From Diogma glabrata (taxonomy: Eukaryota; Arthropoda; Insecta; Diptera; Cylindrotomidae), in assembly GCA_963693315.1 (NCBI GenBank), contig OY856186.1:138168439-138232438 (forward strand): a DNA stretch of 64,000 nt, read 5' to 3'. Positions 48,022 through 60,419 of the stretch are shown piece by piece. The notes under the pieces are model-generated. The model made no database searches, was not told the origin of the DNA, and saw only the letters and a program-made list of their open reading frames with translations. Each line of letters opens with the position of its first letter. Positions within the stretch are counted from its first letter, which is position 1. The translations under genes were made by a program, and so were the position numbers.

Positions 48022-48345
48022 ATCCGGGTACAGGTTAAGTGGCTAGAGCCAAAAAAGTCGAAAAATCCAGGGCGTTATAACTTCCGTTTGAATCATAATA
48101 TTTTAATAAAATTTATCAATAGTGAATATCTGAACATATTTCCATCATTTGTTTCCAAATGACAACCTTGGCGTTCCAGGTTCTTCAAAAATCAGCTGTT
48201 TTAAAAATTTAATAAACTTTATTGTCCTTTATTTGGCTGAAAATGGCCAATCTCACTTTTGAATATGTACGCATACGTTAACTAGAACATAAATCTTTTC
48301 AACATTTAAAAAAAAAAATAGTTCAAGTCTAGAGGTTGAGACACC
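47985..48345. repeat. Dispersed repeat R3, direct copy
   Basis: Contains tggacaagttcgcgaattgg, ccatatccgggtacaggtta and agtggctagagcc. The inverted copy is at 61290-61655. The two are diverged by substitutions and small indels. The class is unknown; it joins the family-C LINE at about 47985. Confidence 0.75.
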
Positions 48346-50565
48346 AGGGTAAAAAGAAAACGACATTATACTACTTTACTTTAGTAAAAATATACAATAC
48401 AAACAAAAGAACTAAGGTATATAGGTACGCCCGGGGAGGAAGATATGCATTGATTATAAAAACATGCATTGAAAATTGTATGTAAAATTCAACAAACAGT
48501 TGTCTGGACAATGGACATGTGGTTTGAATTTGAGTGTATTAACAAAACATGTTTCTTTTAACAATGCTTACAAGCTGTTCGTTGATTTCTGTTGTTAAAT
48601 AAAATAAATGATAACTAAAATTATAATAAAAATTTGAAGGCGAATGGTTTGAAATTTAATGGACTTAATGTAAATACCGTAAAATTGCGATTTGTGAAAT
48701 ATAAACACAGATTTTAAACAATAGTTCAAAAAGTTTCTGTTTGTCTCAAGCAAAATGCGTAAAATGTGTGAAATTATAGTTTTTACCAATTAAATAGTTT
48801 AAAAGCTTAATGTCAAACTAAAAAAATGTATTGAAAGTGAATCAACAATTTTGTCTTAAAAGATGTCGTCTATAAAGGTAAATTATATTTCTTCAAAATT
48901 GTTATATTTAATTAAAATCATCTAAGGAAACATACAAGTTATAACCTTACTAATTATGTACATCAAAGTTACGCGAATATTTTATAAAATAAATAAAAAT
49001 CGTTTAAAGTTCAAAATTTAATACATGTACTATTTGCTATTTTTCAGATTTAAAGTTAGGAGGTTGTTTTGTACCCACGTTGTTTTGTGATTTCCTAACT
49101 TTTTTAGTACAAACTTTCAGAATTTGAGCTAAATTTTTAAAAACGATTCATTGCTTTCAGTAACATTAACAAAATGTTGCCAAACAAAATATTATTAATA
49201 TTTTTTCCAATATGTATAACATTTATTTATTTTTACTTTATTTATTTTATTTTTACTTACATCTTTTACTCAAAAACAAAAAAGTTTCGGAGGTTCTGTT
49301 ATTTTAAGTTCAAAGTTATGTTACTCAAATTTCTGTTATTTTAAGCATTTTTTCAAATTTTCCGTTTAACTGAACAGTGAATTTCTAAAAACAATATTAA
49401 ACAGACAAAATATACTGAATGCAATTAAGTACAATAATAGATTATATATTTATTACAAAATTATTTGGAGATAAAAATATTTGCAAAGCCACTCATATGA
49501 AAACAATTATTTTGGAAAATGCTGCAAAACGAGTTTCAAGCATTTCATTCGTATTAGCATCGCAACGATTTTTGATTTTTTTGAGTAAAAACTTCTTTAG
49601 GCGAGTTGTGCGATTTTGTATGGGGAAAAATTTATATATTCGAGTTATAGTCACACTAAATAAACATTAAATTTAAAATAAATATTGAGAGTTAAATAAA
49701 TTGTAATTATTTGTTATATTCTTATTTTCTTGATTTATAATTTGTTTCTTTTTCTTTTTTATGGAATTAAATTTTTGATTTTTAATACAAGTATGTACGT
49801 GTGGTATAATAAGCAAAGATTTTGTTGTAATTTAAGTTATATAGAAAAAATTGTTTATGTCATATTTGATTTGTGTGTTTTTCTTTATACTTTTTAGTAT
49901 AGAAAATGCAATTGATAGTACGAATAATCTAGGTATTGTTGAAATTACTTTATAATATATAATAAATAATTTTATTCTCGTTCTTTTGGTTTATATTTCG
50001 GTTCTTTCTTTTTATTAAATATTCTGATGTTTTCTCAGTTAATAACAGTGTGTAAGTGTGGTAAAATAAGTAAAGATTTAGTTCTATTTAGCCGATAAAA
50101 ACACAGCTATCTCACAGTTTTAAGTTTTCACTTCTGTCGGCAGTCCTCAAGACAGTTCTTTTTTATAAATCCAGGTTTCGGGTTTAACACGTTTATGTCT
50201 TAAAATTTTGGTGCAAAAACTCATTATTTGAGAAGAAATTTAAAAAAATTATCTACAAATTGATGGCAACTCTTGAAATTTGTATTTTCGGTAGAATGCC
50301 TCGGTAGAGTTTACACAATAATAGAATAATAGCAAATAGCTACTAAACTATTACGATATTAACTGATATAATAATACTGTTTTACTATAACAGATAGTTA
50401 TTTGATATTTATGATTTTGATCTATATTATAATGTCCGAATTCTAGTCGTTAAACTTATCCTTAACATTACCTTAAACTTTTCGGTAACGCAAGACCCTA
50501 TGAGTTTGACGTTTGATTTTACATTAATTTTGGGTTTATGATGAATTTTATAAATCTGTCAATTC
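48346..50565. other. AT-rich intergenic stretch
   Basis: No gene recognised. The open frame at 49419-49670 (83 codons) and the minus frame at 48595-48789 have no family features. Confidence 0.45.
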
Positions 50566-51610
50566 TTTTTGTTTGTGCTCAAAGCTATCGCGGCACTCGT
50601 CATCAAACCATTCATTAGGTGATTTTGGTGGTCGTTTGTTGTTTGATGTTTGATTGAAGCGTTTGCCATTCTTCTGGTATGTTTAGTGGCATCTCAGACA
50701 GCACCTCACATTAATGGAACATCACATCTCTATTCAGCGTTTCCTGATGTTTAAATGCTTCGAAATTCCAGCGTACTGTCGTTTTTGCTTGTCTATTAAA
50801 CGTAAATGACAACTTGCGGTTGCCATATCAGCACCTCTATATTGATCGAACGTCAGTCACACTTGTAGAGTGTCTCTTAGAAATCATGACATGATCGATT
50901 TGATTGTCAGTTATTCCATCACTTGATTTCCACGTTGCTTTGTGGATTCTCTTATGAGGACAGAATGTGCTAGATATTACTAGATCATACACCATAGCCA
51001 GTTCAACTGCACGAAAGCCGTTATTGTTACCGGTATGATGCAAGCTGTTAGGGCCGATATGTGTTTAAAGTTCTGTACTTCTTCCAATTTGAGCATTCAA
51101 GTCACCTACCACGATTTTTATATCGTGCCGCGATATGTTATTAATATGTTATTACTTCTTCGAGTTCTAGAAAAAACAGGGCTTTAATATCATCTGCTCT
51201 GTCTTCAGTAGGTGCATGAACATTGATGATCGTTACTCATTGTGCATTATCGCATATTAATTGGGCAAAAGTTGATAATATGTTGATTCACGCGATGATG
51301 TATGAGAAAGCCAACTCCAAATTCTCCTCCTGTTGATGACCGCAATAGTAGAGAGTGTATCCTTTGGTTGTTTCATAGATTCCACTACCTGGCTATCTTA
51401 GTTCTTGTAATTCCGCTATATCTAGTGTGTAGCTACCGCCTTGGTTTGTAAGTTTTAGTAGATCTCCTGGTCTTCTAAGGCTTAGCACGTTCCAGGTTCT
51501 CATTTTTAAATCCTAGTTCGGGTACTGTTTCCGAGAACGTTCTTGTGATGAATCCGAGATAATCCAAGGCCAGTGTACAGCATTCATGACCAATAATTTT
51601 TTACGGAAAT
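50566..51610 (-). pseudogene. RTE LINE endonuclease fragment, copy 2
   Basis: A decayed duplicate of the endonuclease region at 54660-55820. The longest frame reads NNNGFRAVELAMVYDLVIS and NQIDHVMISKRHSTSVTDV (50837-51030), the C-terminal part of the AP-endonuclease domain with its DH pair. The rest aligns base by base with copy 1 but has frameshifts. It stops on the 3' side near 50566, so RT is absent. Confidence 0.85.
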
Positions 51611-51975
51611 GGAGTGTTAACCCATCACCCAACCCAAATGTTCGTGAATGGGTTCGTTCTGCATCTTAAGGTCACCAGAAACAAACTTTTTACATGTTTA
51701 TATAGCGAGCCGCTTGATCCAAGACAGACGCCCGCCCCAAACCGCCCCTAACATGGAGAACATACGCTTTTTACACTTTTATATAGCAAGCTGCTTGATC
51801 CAAGATAGACGCCTGCTCCAAGCCGTACCTAACATGGAGAACAGACTCTTGAGTTGCATTGGTTATATGGCGCCAATGACTCGCCATGGTGCAGAATCAT
51901 TGAGTATAAGCAGTATTTACTCTGCCCCTCTCAACTACACCAATCTAGTTCTGTTAGCGTTGCCCAGGTAGCATG
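51611..51975 (-). repeat. RTE 5' region with 81-bp tandem repeats, copy 2
   Basis: Two 81-bp units, anchored on tatatagcgagccgcttgat at 51699 and its variant at 51780. This matches the 5' region of RTE copy 1 at 55820-56158. GC content is well above the surroundings, as expected of an internal promoter region. Confidence 0.75.
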
Positions 51976-52044
51976 ACGAATTAGAAATATGGCTACCCCA
52001 TTCTATCTCTAAAAATTATTCCAAGCGTTTATACCACAGATAGA

Positions 52045-53004
52045 ATCCTGAAAAAAAAATTTACTAAACTTCAATAAAATTGTTCGTTGTATTAATAAAC
52101 AGTAATTAATGAGCTACTTTTCATTGGATTTATAAACAATTTATCATTCGTTATTCGAAACCATTCGTAATATTAACAAATTATTTATCGAACCAACGAT
52201 GTTGTTTATTGAGCCAACGAAAGGAGTTCAATAATCATTAATGTTTTTTATTTAACGACAATTTTATTGAAATTTATTTTCAGTGAATACATAATACTTT
52301 TTTGTGGTATAAACACCCATAATATCGTTAGTTTAATAGTAAAAACATATTATTCTATTAAACTATCGGCGGTATAAACTTAGCATTAGCAATCATGCAA
52401 TTATTTCATACCTGTTTAAATTTATTTTGTTTTTAATGTATTTAGTGTTTAATTTTTATTTAATGTATTCTTATATTAATTTCTAATAAATGAGCTAAAA
52501 ATTAAGTATTTCTTTGTTTAGTATATAATTAATTATAAAGTTATTTTAACTTAGTAAAAAGTTCAAATGTGTGTTAAACATAACATAACAAACATGCGTT
52601 AACTTAACTAAGAAATAGGTCAACATTTGGTTTAAATGAACTATAATGCATAGTTTAAGAATGGTTAGATTAAACAAGTCACATTTTTAAAATTCGTTAA
52701 AAATAACGTTAAAAATAGTTTAATACAAACTAACATTTTTTAACTATACATAAGTGAAATTGACTAAAAAATTTGTTAAGTTAAATGATTAGCAAAGGTC
52801 AAAATAACTAAGCAATTACTGATGTCATTTATAGTTAAAATTGACTGATGCAAAGTTCTAATTTACTAAGCAAAAGCAAGTGTTAAAGTAACCCATGCAA
52901 AATTAATAATATTAAACTTGCGCTTAGCTGGTTGAAAAACAACCGATATTCTTGGTTAAGTTAAGTATGTTTTTTGGTTACAATTACCCAGAAATTTTTT
53001 TCAG
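52045..53004. mobile_element. Possible MITE that truncates the RTE 3' end
   Basis: The left end near 52048 reads cctgaaaaaaaaatttac, and the right end, inverted, reads cactgaaaaaaatttctggg. The RTE frame at 53005 breaks exactly at this right end. The interior is AT-rich and noncoding. The ends are simple in composition and no target duplication is clear. Confidence 0.4.
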
Positions 53005-55816
53005 TGAACCATCTAATCTGGTTAGATTTAATGAATCCGATTACATCGCAGCCTCCAAGAAGATGTCTGATTTCATGATTCATTCGGATTCTATACTGAT
53101 TTTCAGCAACTTTACATGGACCATAAATTGTTCGTATGACTTTCCTCTCGAATGTTGATAAAATTCTACAATCGGAGGAAGTCAGTGTCCAGCTTTCGCT
53201 TCCAAAGGTAAGCACAGGTCGAATTAATGCTTTGTAAAGTGTGAGTTTGCACGACTGCGAAAGATGTTTAGATCGCAAAAGTTTTGAGTATGCGTAGAAA
53301 ACTCTGTATGCGGCTGAGACACGAGCTTTAATATCTGCCTGCATGTCATTTGACGATGTTATTACAGACCCGAGGTATTTGAAGTTTTCTACGCGTTCCA
53401 CTTCATAGTCGCCAGTATTCAGATTGCCGGAAGGTATATTCCTGGATGTTGTTAAAACTTTAGTCTTGCCGGTGTTAATGCATAATCCAAGTCGTTTAGC
53501 ATTTCTTTCAAGCTGAGAGAGACTATCCTTGATATCGCTTGTTCTACGTCCGAGAAGCACAATATCATCTGCATAGCCAAGAATTTGACTAGATTTGTTA
53601 AATATACAGTTTTGTGTCTCAATGCGGCTTTTTCTTATCGCGTACTCAAGCGCCAAATTAAATTGTACGGGTGCGAGTGCATCACCTTGTCGAACACCTG
53701 ATGTTATATCAAAAGAGTCAGAAACTGACCCTTCGATTACTATTCTACAGTTTGATCCCGATGTTGTGAGTTTGCACAGAGAAACAAGTTTCTCTGGAAT
53801 ACCAAGGCATATGAGTGCAGACCAGAGGTTGTCGCGGATGATGCTATCATATGCTTGCTTGAAATCAACGGAGAGCTGGTGAATGCTGATGTTGTACTAC
53901 CAACATTTTTCCAGAATCATCCTTAAGGTAAAACATTGATCTGTGGTTGAACGGTTGGGACGAAAACCACACTGATAGTCGCCGATGATAGATTCGGCAA
54001 ACGGGATGAGCCGAGCTAGTACGACATTAGCTAATATTTTATATGCAGTGTTCAACAGTGCGATTCCACGATAATTTGCACACTTTAGGTGGTCACCTTT
54101 TTTATGTAGCGGAACAATGAGAGCTGTTTTCCATTCAGCAGGCAGTTCTTCTTGGTCCCAGATTGCAAGAATCAGATCATATATACGTGAGACCAGAGCT
54201 GCTCCTCCATTCTTAAGTAGTTCTGCAGGGATTCCATCGATACCTGGTGATTTGCCATTTTTTTATTTTTTGATGGCAGCTTCCACTTCTTCTATTGTTG
54301 GGTAAGGGACAAAAATCTCCTCACTTAACGGAGCAATCGCTCGAATAGGATGAACTTCGTTCGTCCTATTCAGTAGGTCTTGAAAGTGGGATCGCCATAC
54401 TTCCAGCACATCACGTTCACTTGTTGTAAGCTCGTTGTTTCCATTTTTGATGGCTGTAGATCTTGGGTGGAAATCTTTGGTCAGATTCCGCGCATTTTCA
54501 AAACACTCTTTCGAATTTCCATTAGCCGCATGTTGGTTGATGTTTTCGATACAGCTCTTCATGTGTTCGCGTTTCTTTTTCCGTAGGAGTTTTGCTGAGG
54601 CTTTTCTGGCGCATAGATAATCAGTTTGAGAGCTTCGGGTGTTTTTTGTTAACCATTTTTCTCGCAGTTTTTGTTTGTGCTCAATGCTTTCGCGGCGCTC
54701 GTCATCAAACCATTCGTTACGTGATTTCGGTGGTCGTTTTCCGATTGTAGTTTGTGCTGCGGATATGATGGTTGATTGAAGCGTTTGCCATTCTTCTTGT
54801 ATGTTTAATGGCATCTCAGATGGGATGTCATGCTCTTCTATGTTTTGCGTTACAATTTCCTGATATCTATTCAGTGTTTCCAGGTGTTTAAATGCTTCGA
54901 CATTCCAGCGCACGGTCTTTTTTGCTTGCCTATTAAATGTAGATGATAATTTGCACTTATACATAAAGATGACAAGCATATGATCGGTGTCCATATCAGC
55001 ACCTCTGTATGATCGAACGTCAGTTACACTTGTAGAGTGTCTCTTAGAAATCATGACGTGATCGATTTGATTTTCAGTTCTTCCATCATTTGATTTCCAC
55101 GTTGCTTTGTGGATTCTCTTATGAGGAAAGAAATTGCTAGAAATTACTAGATCATACATCATAGCCAGTTCAGCTGTGCGAAAGCCGTTATTGTTACTAG
55201 CAGGATGCAAGCTGTTAGGGCCGACATGTGTTTTAAGTTCTGCACTTCTACCAATTTGCGCATTGAAGTCACCTACCACGATTTTTATATCGTGCCGCGG
55301 GATGTTATTGATGACTTATTCGAGTTCTAGAAAGAACAGGTCTTTAATGTCATCTGCTTTGTCTTCAGTAGGTGCATGAACATTGATGATCGTTATATTA
55401 AATTTTTGCGTGCGGATTCTCATTGTGCATATCCGCATAATTATTGGGTGAAAGTCGATAACATGTTGATTCACGCGACGATGTGTGAGAAAGCCAACTC
55501 CAAATTCTCCTCCGTTTTCATGACCGCAATTGTAAAGAGTGTATCCCTTGGCTGTTTCGTGGATTCCACTCCCTGGCCATCTTAGTTCTTGTAACGCCAC
55601 TATATCCAGTGTATAGCTATTGATTTGGTTTGTTAGTTTCAGTAGATCTCCTGGTCTTCTAAGGCTTAGCACGTTCCAGGTTCCCATTTTTAAATCGTAG
55701 TCCGGGTACAGTTTCCGAGGTCGTTCTAATAGTGAATCCGAGATAATCCGAGGCCTGTGCACAGAATTCATGACAAGTAGTTTTTTACGGAAATGGGGTG
55801 TTAGCCCTTCGCCCAA
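53005..55816 (-). pseudogene. RTE LINE polyprotein: AP endonuclease and reverse transcriptase, three nonsense codons
   Basis: A single frame from ATG 55816 stays in phase to about 53005, broken only by stops at 55316-55318, 54263-54265 and 53897-53899. The endonuclease shows GTWNVLSLRRPGDL, VALQELRWPG, VGDFNAQIGR and NQIDHVMIS. A basic linker follows. The RT shows NGKSPGIDGIPAELLKNGG, LHKKGDHLKCANYRGIALL, FRPNRSTTDQ, VDFKQAYDS with the catalytic Asp, SGVRQGDALAPVQFNLALE, YADDIVLLG and FKYLGSVI. The C-terminal end is lost at 53005. Such ORFs are often annotated as craniofacial development protein 2-like; they belong to the RTE clade. Three point stops without frameshift indicate recent decay. 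Confidence 0.93.
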
Positions 55817-55819
55817 CCC

Positions 55820-56158
55820 AAATTTTCGTGAATGGGTTCGTTTTGCATCTTAAGGTCACCAGAAACAACCTTTTTACATGTTTATATAGCGAGCCGCTTG
55901 ATCCAAGACAGACGCCCGCTACAAACCGCCCCTAACATGGAGAACAGACGCTTGCTACACGTTTATATAGCGAGCCGCTTGATCCAAGACCGACGCCCGC
56001 TCCAAGCCGCCCCTAACATGGAGAACAGACGCTTGAGTTGCATTGGTTTTGTGGCGCCAATGACTCGCCATGGTGCAGAATCATTGAGTATAAGCAGTAT
56101 TTACTCTGCCCCTCTCAACTACACCAACCTAATTCTGTTAGCATTACCCAGGTAGCAC
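55820..56158 (-). repeat. RTE 5' region with 81-bp tandem repeats, copy 1
   Basis: Two 81-bp units, about 55868-55948 and 55949-56029, each with tttatatagcgagccgcttg. On the minus strand this lies just upstream of the ORF start, so it is likely the 5' UTR and internal promoter. The copy is shared with 51611-51975. The plus-strand frame across it is only a translation of the repeat. Confidence 0.75.
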
Positions 56159-56159
56159 G

Positions 56160-56614
56160 GCGTGGACGTAGAATTTCGGATTTCACTACCTACTTCGCTA
56201 CGCTTCTAAATAAAGTTTTTGCGTAGACATTTTGTTGACGTAGAGGCAATGATTTCAAAAAGTGGTAATGAGAAATGCTAGCATATAATTTTTAATTTTT
56301 CTTTTTAAATATATGAATGAAAAATAATCAGAACTCTAGCTGATCAGTTCCGATATATGAAAAAATAGCGATCAAATAAGTTAGAGATCAAATAAGCTTA
56401 CTTGAAAACTTATTTGATCGCTAATTTTTCATATATCCGAACTGATCAGCTAGAGTTCTGATTATTTTCCATTCGTATATTTAAAAAGAAAAATTAAAAA
56501 TTATATGCTAGCATTTCTCATTAACACTTTTTGAAATCATTGCTTCTACGTCAACAAAATGTCTACGCCAAATCTTTATTTATAAGTGTCGCGAAGCACG
56601 CCGGGCCCTCCTAG
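56160..56614. mobile_element. Palindromic element PAL1, copy 2
   Basis: Nearly perfect palindrome with about 200-bp arms, centred near 56395 (gatcaaataagcttacttg). The right end carries gcgaagcacgccgggccctc then CTAG followed by TA. The left end is damaged (cggcgtggacg, then cttcgctacgcttc). It shares its outer 100 bp and internal ctagctgatcagtt block with PAL1 copy 1 at 12154-12733. The Helitron helicase reading frame ends only 45 bp to the right. Confidence 0.8.
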
Positions 56615-56658
56615 TACTCATAAAAAAGGAAAAGGTTTTTGAGAAAAGTGAGAAGAAA

Positions 56659-58166
56659 TCAGGTAACAATGTCTTCTGGGAAGACGATATTTTTTGTGAA
56701 AACTCTATCATCGTTGAACAAACGACCTTGGTCAGATGTATCATAAATATAAAATTTCAAACATTCAAACGCACGCACTCTACTTGCAGCAACATACAAT
56801 TAACCATGTGTGAATACAGGTTCTTTAAGTAAAATGGCAACTCTGTTGAATGTCTGACCTTGAGATTTATTAATAGTCATAGCAAAAACAGGAATAATAG
56901 GGAATTGAGTTCTTTGAAATTTAAATGGAAGAAAAGTTCCAGAATAAGTGAAATGAATGCGTACACCTCGCATGACACCAGTCAAAACTTCACAATCTAT
57001 TGAATTTCGGTGCATAACTTTTACACGCATTCGTATTCCATTTACTAATGCTTGACCTGTATTTAAATTACGTATGAGGAGAACAATGCAATTCACTTTC
57101 AAAACTAATTTATGAGGTAGCAAACCTCCTACACTCAATTTATTTAAAAATTCTATTGGAAAATTGTTCTGCTCACGAATGTCATCACAAACAAGTTTAT
57201 CAAAACTAAAATATGCTTTCTTCTCTCCTGGCATAATACTCAAAATTTTAAAATTTATTTCATTGCAGTCATTATTTTTGGGGGCTAAAATGACGAAACT
57301 CAAAATGTCATCAGATAAAATTGTATCAGAAATATTTCCAAAAATGTTTTCAATAATATTGTCTGGATTGCCAATCAAATTATGAGGAATTTCAATGATA
57401 TCTGAACCAAACTGTGGAAACCTTTGCATATCACCATTACCGAGTCTTCTAAGAAATTCTACAAATTCAATTTCATGAGGGAGAGCTCTCATGCTTTGAT
57501 TTAATTTCAAAATTTTAAAGTTAATAAATTATTGCCAAGATGTAATACAATTTTCAATTAAAATGCCATGCGGTATAACTGTAAGAATTTGGCGAAAGTC
57601 ACCGCTCAGTAAAAGAGTTTTGCCTGCACAGTTTATTTTTATTTTCTTCGTTTGGAGTCAAATCTCTTAACAAACGATCAATTGATTTTAAAGCATGAAT
57701 AGAACACATTTAAATTTCATCTATAATAACGATTGATGCATTATTAATATATGTGCCATGTACACTGTTTGGAGTTATATTTGGCATTCTCTAATAATGG
57801 AATTGGTAATTTGAAAACATTATGCAAAGTTTGCCCCCCAATCAAAAGAGTTGATGCAATACCACTGAAGGCAATACACGAAAGATTTAATGAATTAAAT
57901 TTATGAATGATTGCCGTTTGAGCAAAAGTTTTGCCACAACCTGCATGAGCTGTCAAGAAAGAAACATTACTTCCAGTATCATGGAATTGAGCTTCACGCA
58001 AAAAAATAACAATCACACTACGTTGCCCATTATTTGCATTTTCATACGTTCTATCGAAAACTATAGCTTCTTCTTCAATATCAAAATGACCTACATCGCC
58101 AATCTGTAAGTAGTATCTGTAAGTACTACTAGGAAAATGACAAATATCAAAATCTAAACAAAGCAA
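56659..58166 (-). pseudogene. Helitron Pif1-like helicase, C-terminal domain
   Basis: Motifs in order on the minus strand: LTAHAGCGKTFAQ (Walker A, 57925-57950), IVIIDEI (Walker B, about 57713-57735), GDFRQIL (57585-57605), LPHKLVLKVNCIVLLIRNL, FAMTINKSQGQTFNRVAI (56845-56885), then PVFTHG. The next codon, where Gln is usual, is TAA, and the frame continues LYVAASRVRAFECLK to a stop at 56659. Frameshifts lie between 57510 and 57744. The HUH-type Rep domain is absent upstream of 58166, so the copy is 5'-truncated. The enzyme would unwind DNA in rolling-circle transposition. Confidence 0.92.
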
Positions 58167-58362
58167 ATATGATAATTAGTGTTAATAGTTAAAAAGTTCT
58201 ATATATACCTCGGTTAAGAAGACTAATATAGACCTCGAACATTATATCCCTCGGCGCTACGCGTCCCAGGATGTAAAAGTTCTCGGTCAATAATAGCTTA
58301 CTTCTCAATCTTGTTATATAATGTACTATTGTTTGTATTGTGCTATGTAAATAAATTATCGG

Positions 58363-58436
58363 TTGTAATACCACGAGTCATTGAAATTTTTTCGAAAACG
58401 TTTTGATCTTACGAATTAAATTATTTAGCAACATTG
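58363..58436. repeat. Single arm of the palindromic module seen at 1771-2590
   Basis: aataccacgagtcattgaaa then acgaattaaattatttagc match the right arm of the 610-bp units, inverted. This shows that the module is dispersed. Confidence 0.7.
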
Positions 58437-58547
58437 TAGTTTAGAATTATAAGACACTAGAAATGAATGTATTCAAACGAATATAATGAAAAATTGCTTT
58501 GAAAAGCGAAAGATCCGTAACAAAAGTGTTATCTCAATTTCGTTCGG

Positions 58548-58600
58548 TTCGGGAATCGAACCGGCGTCCTTCTGATCAGAGTTTAAGGTTTTTCATTATT
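58548..58600 (-). other. tRNA-like fragment with a B-box
   Basis: The minus strand carries GGTTCGATTCCC (58551-58562), a perfect Pol III B-box, preceded by CTGATCAGAAGGACGCC. The T-stem does not pair properly and no acceptor stem or A-box is present, so it is not a tRNA gene; a SINE relic is more likely. Confidence 0.4.
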
Positions 58601-58650
58601 TTATTTATCATAATTGCCATCCATGTTTAATCATACATAAATTATGCTTC

Positions 58651-58654
<4 letters not shown>

Positions 58655-58688
<34 letters not shown>

Positions 58689-60419
58689 AGTGTTGTGTAA
58701 TAGGGTTTAGAATATGTGTCACAACAACACATAAATACCTTTTAAGACCTGGGTCTAGACCTGGGTCCCACAACAACTGGCGTTCTAAGGTGTAGATTAA
58801 CGCTTTTTTTAAACATCTGTGGGTTGAAGCCACCTGAGACTAAGTGTTCCGGCAAACTATTCCATTTGTACGCAGTTCGGACAAAGAAGTCTCTCTGCGA
58901 CCTGCCAGTATGACAGCTCGGGATCTTTACCGTTTCACTGGTTGCGGCAGCCGATTGCCGAGTGGAACGGGGGTAAGAATAAGTTTGAGGCATGATGCCG
59001 CTGATTTCATCTGAGCACTGCTGATGACGATATTTGTAAAAAACAACGAGGTCAGCAACAGTGCGACGATGTTGTAGGGGATCAAGTTTTGATGTCAAAG
59101 TTCGATCACCCACAATTCGTATAGCTCGCTTTTGAACAGAGTCCAAGAGGGCCAAGACGGAAACAGAGGCAGCACCCCAAACTTGACAGCAGTACTCCAT
59201 ACATGGACGAATATAGGACTTATAAACATGGAGCAATTGGTATGGAGTGAAAAATTTTGCATCTATTTAGGAGGCCGAGTTTTTTAGACGCGCTTTTTGC
59301 CATCGCCATTACATGATCGTTCCAGAGTAGGTCATTTAAAAATGTGACACCCAATAAACGAATGTTTTTACATTCACCTATTGGTTCATCACACATACTA
59401 AATAAAATATCTTTGGGGAACTCGGTCTTTAATCTGGAAACAATCAACAGCTGTGTTTTGGTAGAGTTGAAATTGACAAGGTTTTGGTCACCCCAGTCGG
59501 CGACTTTATTCAGGTCTTTGTTCAAGTTTATGGCAGCGTCTCTCCGGGCAGGATTAATTCGTTCGTGCATTTTACCTTTTGAAGGAAGGGGCTCGAACGA
59601 CTTGTGCAGAGTACTATCATCTGCAAAACTATTTATTGGATTACTGGTGATTTTCAACAATTCGTTGATATAAATCAAAAATAGGGTTGGGGACAATACT
59701 GAGCCTTGGGGTACACCAGCGTTAATTAGTTTAGACACAGAAGAATATCCGTCTAAGGTTACCGAAATGTATCGGTTGGATAGAAAATTTTGAATCAGCT
59801 TCACAACATTGGGATGAAAACCGTACGCAACGAGCTTGTTGATTAAGTTGGCATGCCAGACTCGATCGAATGCCTTGGAGATGTCTAAAGCGAGAACGTA
59901 TGTTTCACCACCTTTATCAAGTATGCTGTTCCAACAATGCGCTACATAGTTTAATAGATCGGTAGTTGATCTTTTGTTTCGAAAACCGTATTGGCTGTCG
60001 GATATCAAATGATTTTCTTCCAGAAATTTTGAAATATGCGTATTAATATAATGCTCATAGACTTTGGATAGGACCGATAGTAAAACTATTGGCCTATAAT
60101 TTGAGATATCGGATTTTGGTCCCTTTTTGGGGACGGGCTGGACATTTTCCAACTTCCAGCACGAGGGAAATATACCAGATTTGTAGGATTGGTAGAATAT
60201 TTTAGTTAAAGTTGGTGCAAGTTCTTTGGAAAAGGTTTTTAAAATAATGGGTGGAATATTGTCCATTCCTGATGCTTTGTTGATGTTTAACCCCTTTAAA
60301 AGTTTAGCGACTATTTTGGGTTTGAAGTGAAGTTCATTCATATTAACATAGAATATATGCGATTTCCGTCTCGTAATTGTGAGCTTTAAATCGATATAAT
60401 CGATTTTATCAAGTATCAA
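58655..60419 (-). mobile_element. LINE family 1, longest copy: RT and C-terminal region
   Basis: The frame from 60419 encodes RT: LNINKASGMDNIPP, PVPKKGPKSDISNYRPIVLL, FRNKRSTTDLLNYVAH, ALDISKAFDRVWH (catalytic Asp), AGVPQGSVLSPTLFLIYINE and SFADDSTLH (active site). A one-base loss in the T-run near 59250 shifts the frame; the second part (59236-58742) gives YIRPCMEYCCQVWGA and FFVRTAYKWNSLPEH. The 3' UTR ends in an A-tail (T-run 58657-58680). The endonuclease domain and ORF1 are absent, so the copy is 5'-truncated. Apart from the one shift the frame is clean, which suggests a young family; other copies are at 22556-23293 and 40392-46701. Confidence 0.93.

Noticed and set aside
51648..51971. 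107-codon plus-strand frame, repeated at 55832-56155
   Set aside because: It runs antisense through the 81-bp tandem repeats of the RTE 5' region, and similarity between the two frames only reflects the duplicated DNA.
58548..58600. Functional tRNA gene on the minus strand
   Set aside because: A B-box is present, but the T-stem pairs poorly and no acceptor stem or A-box could be found.
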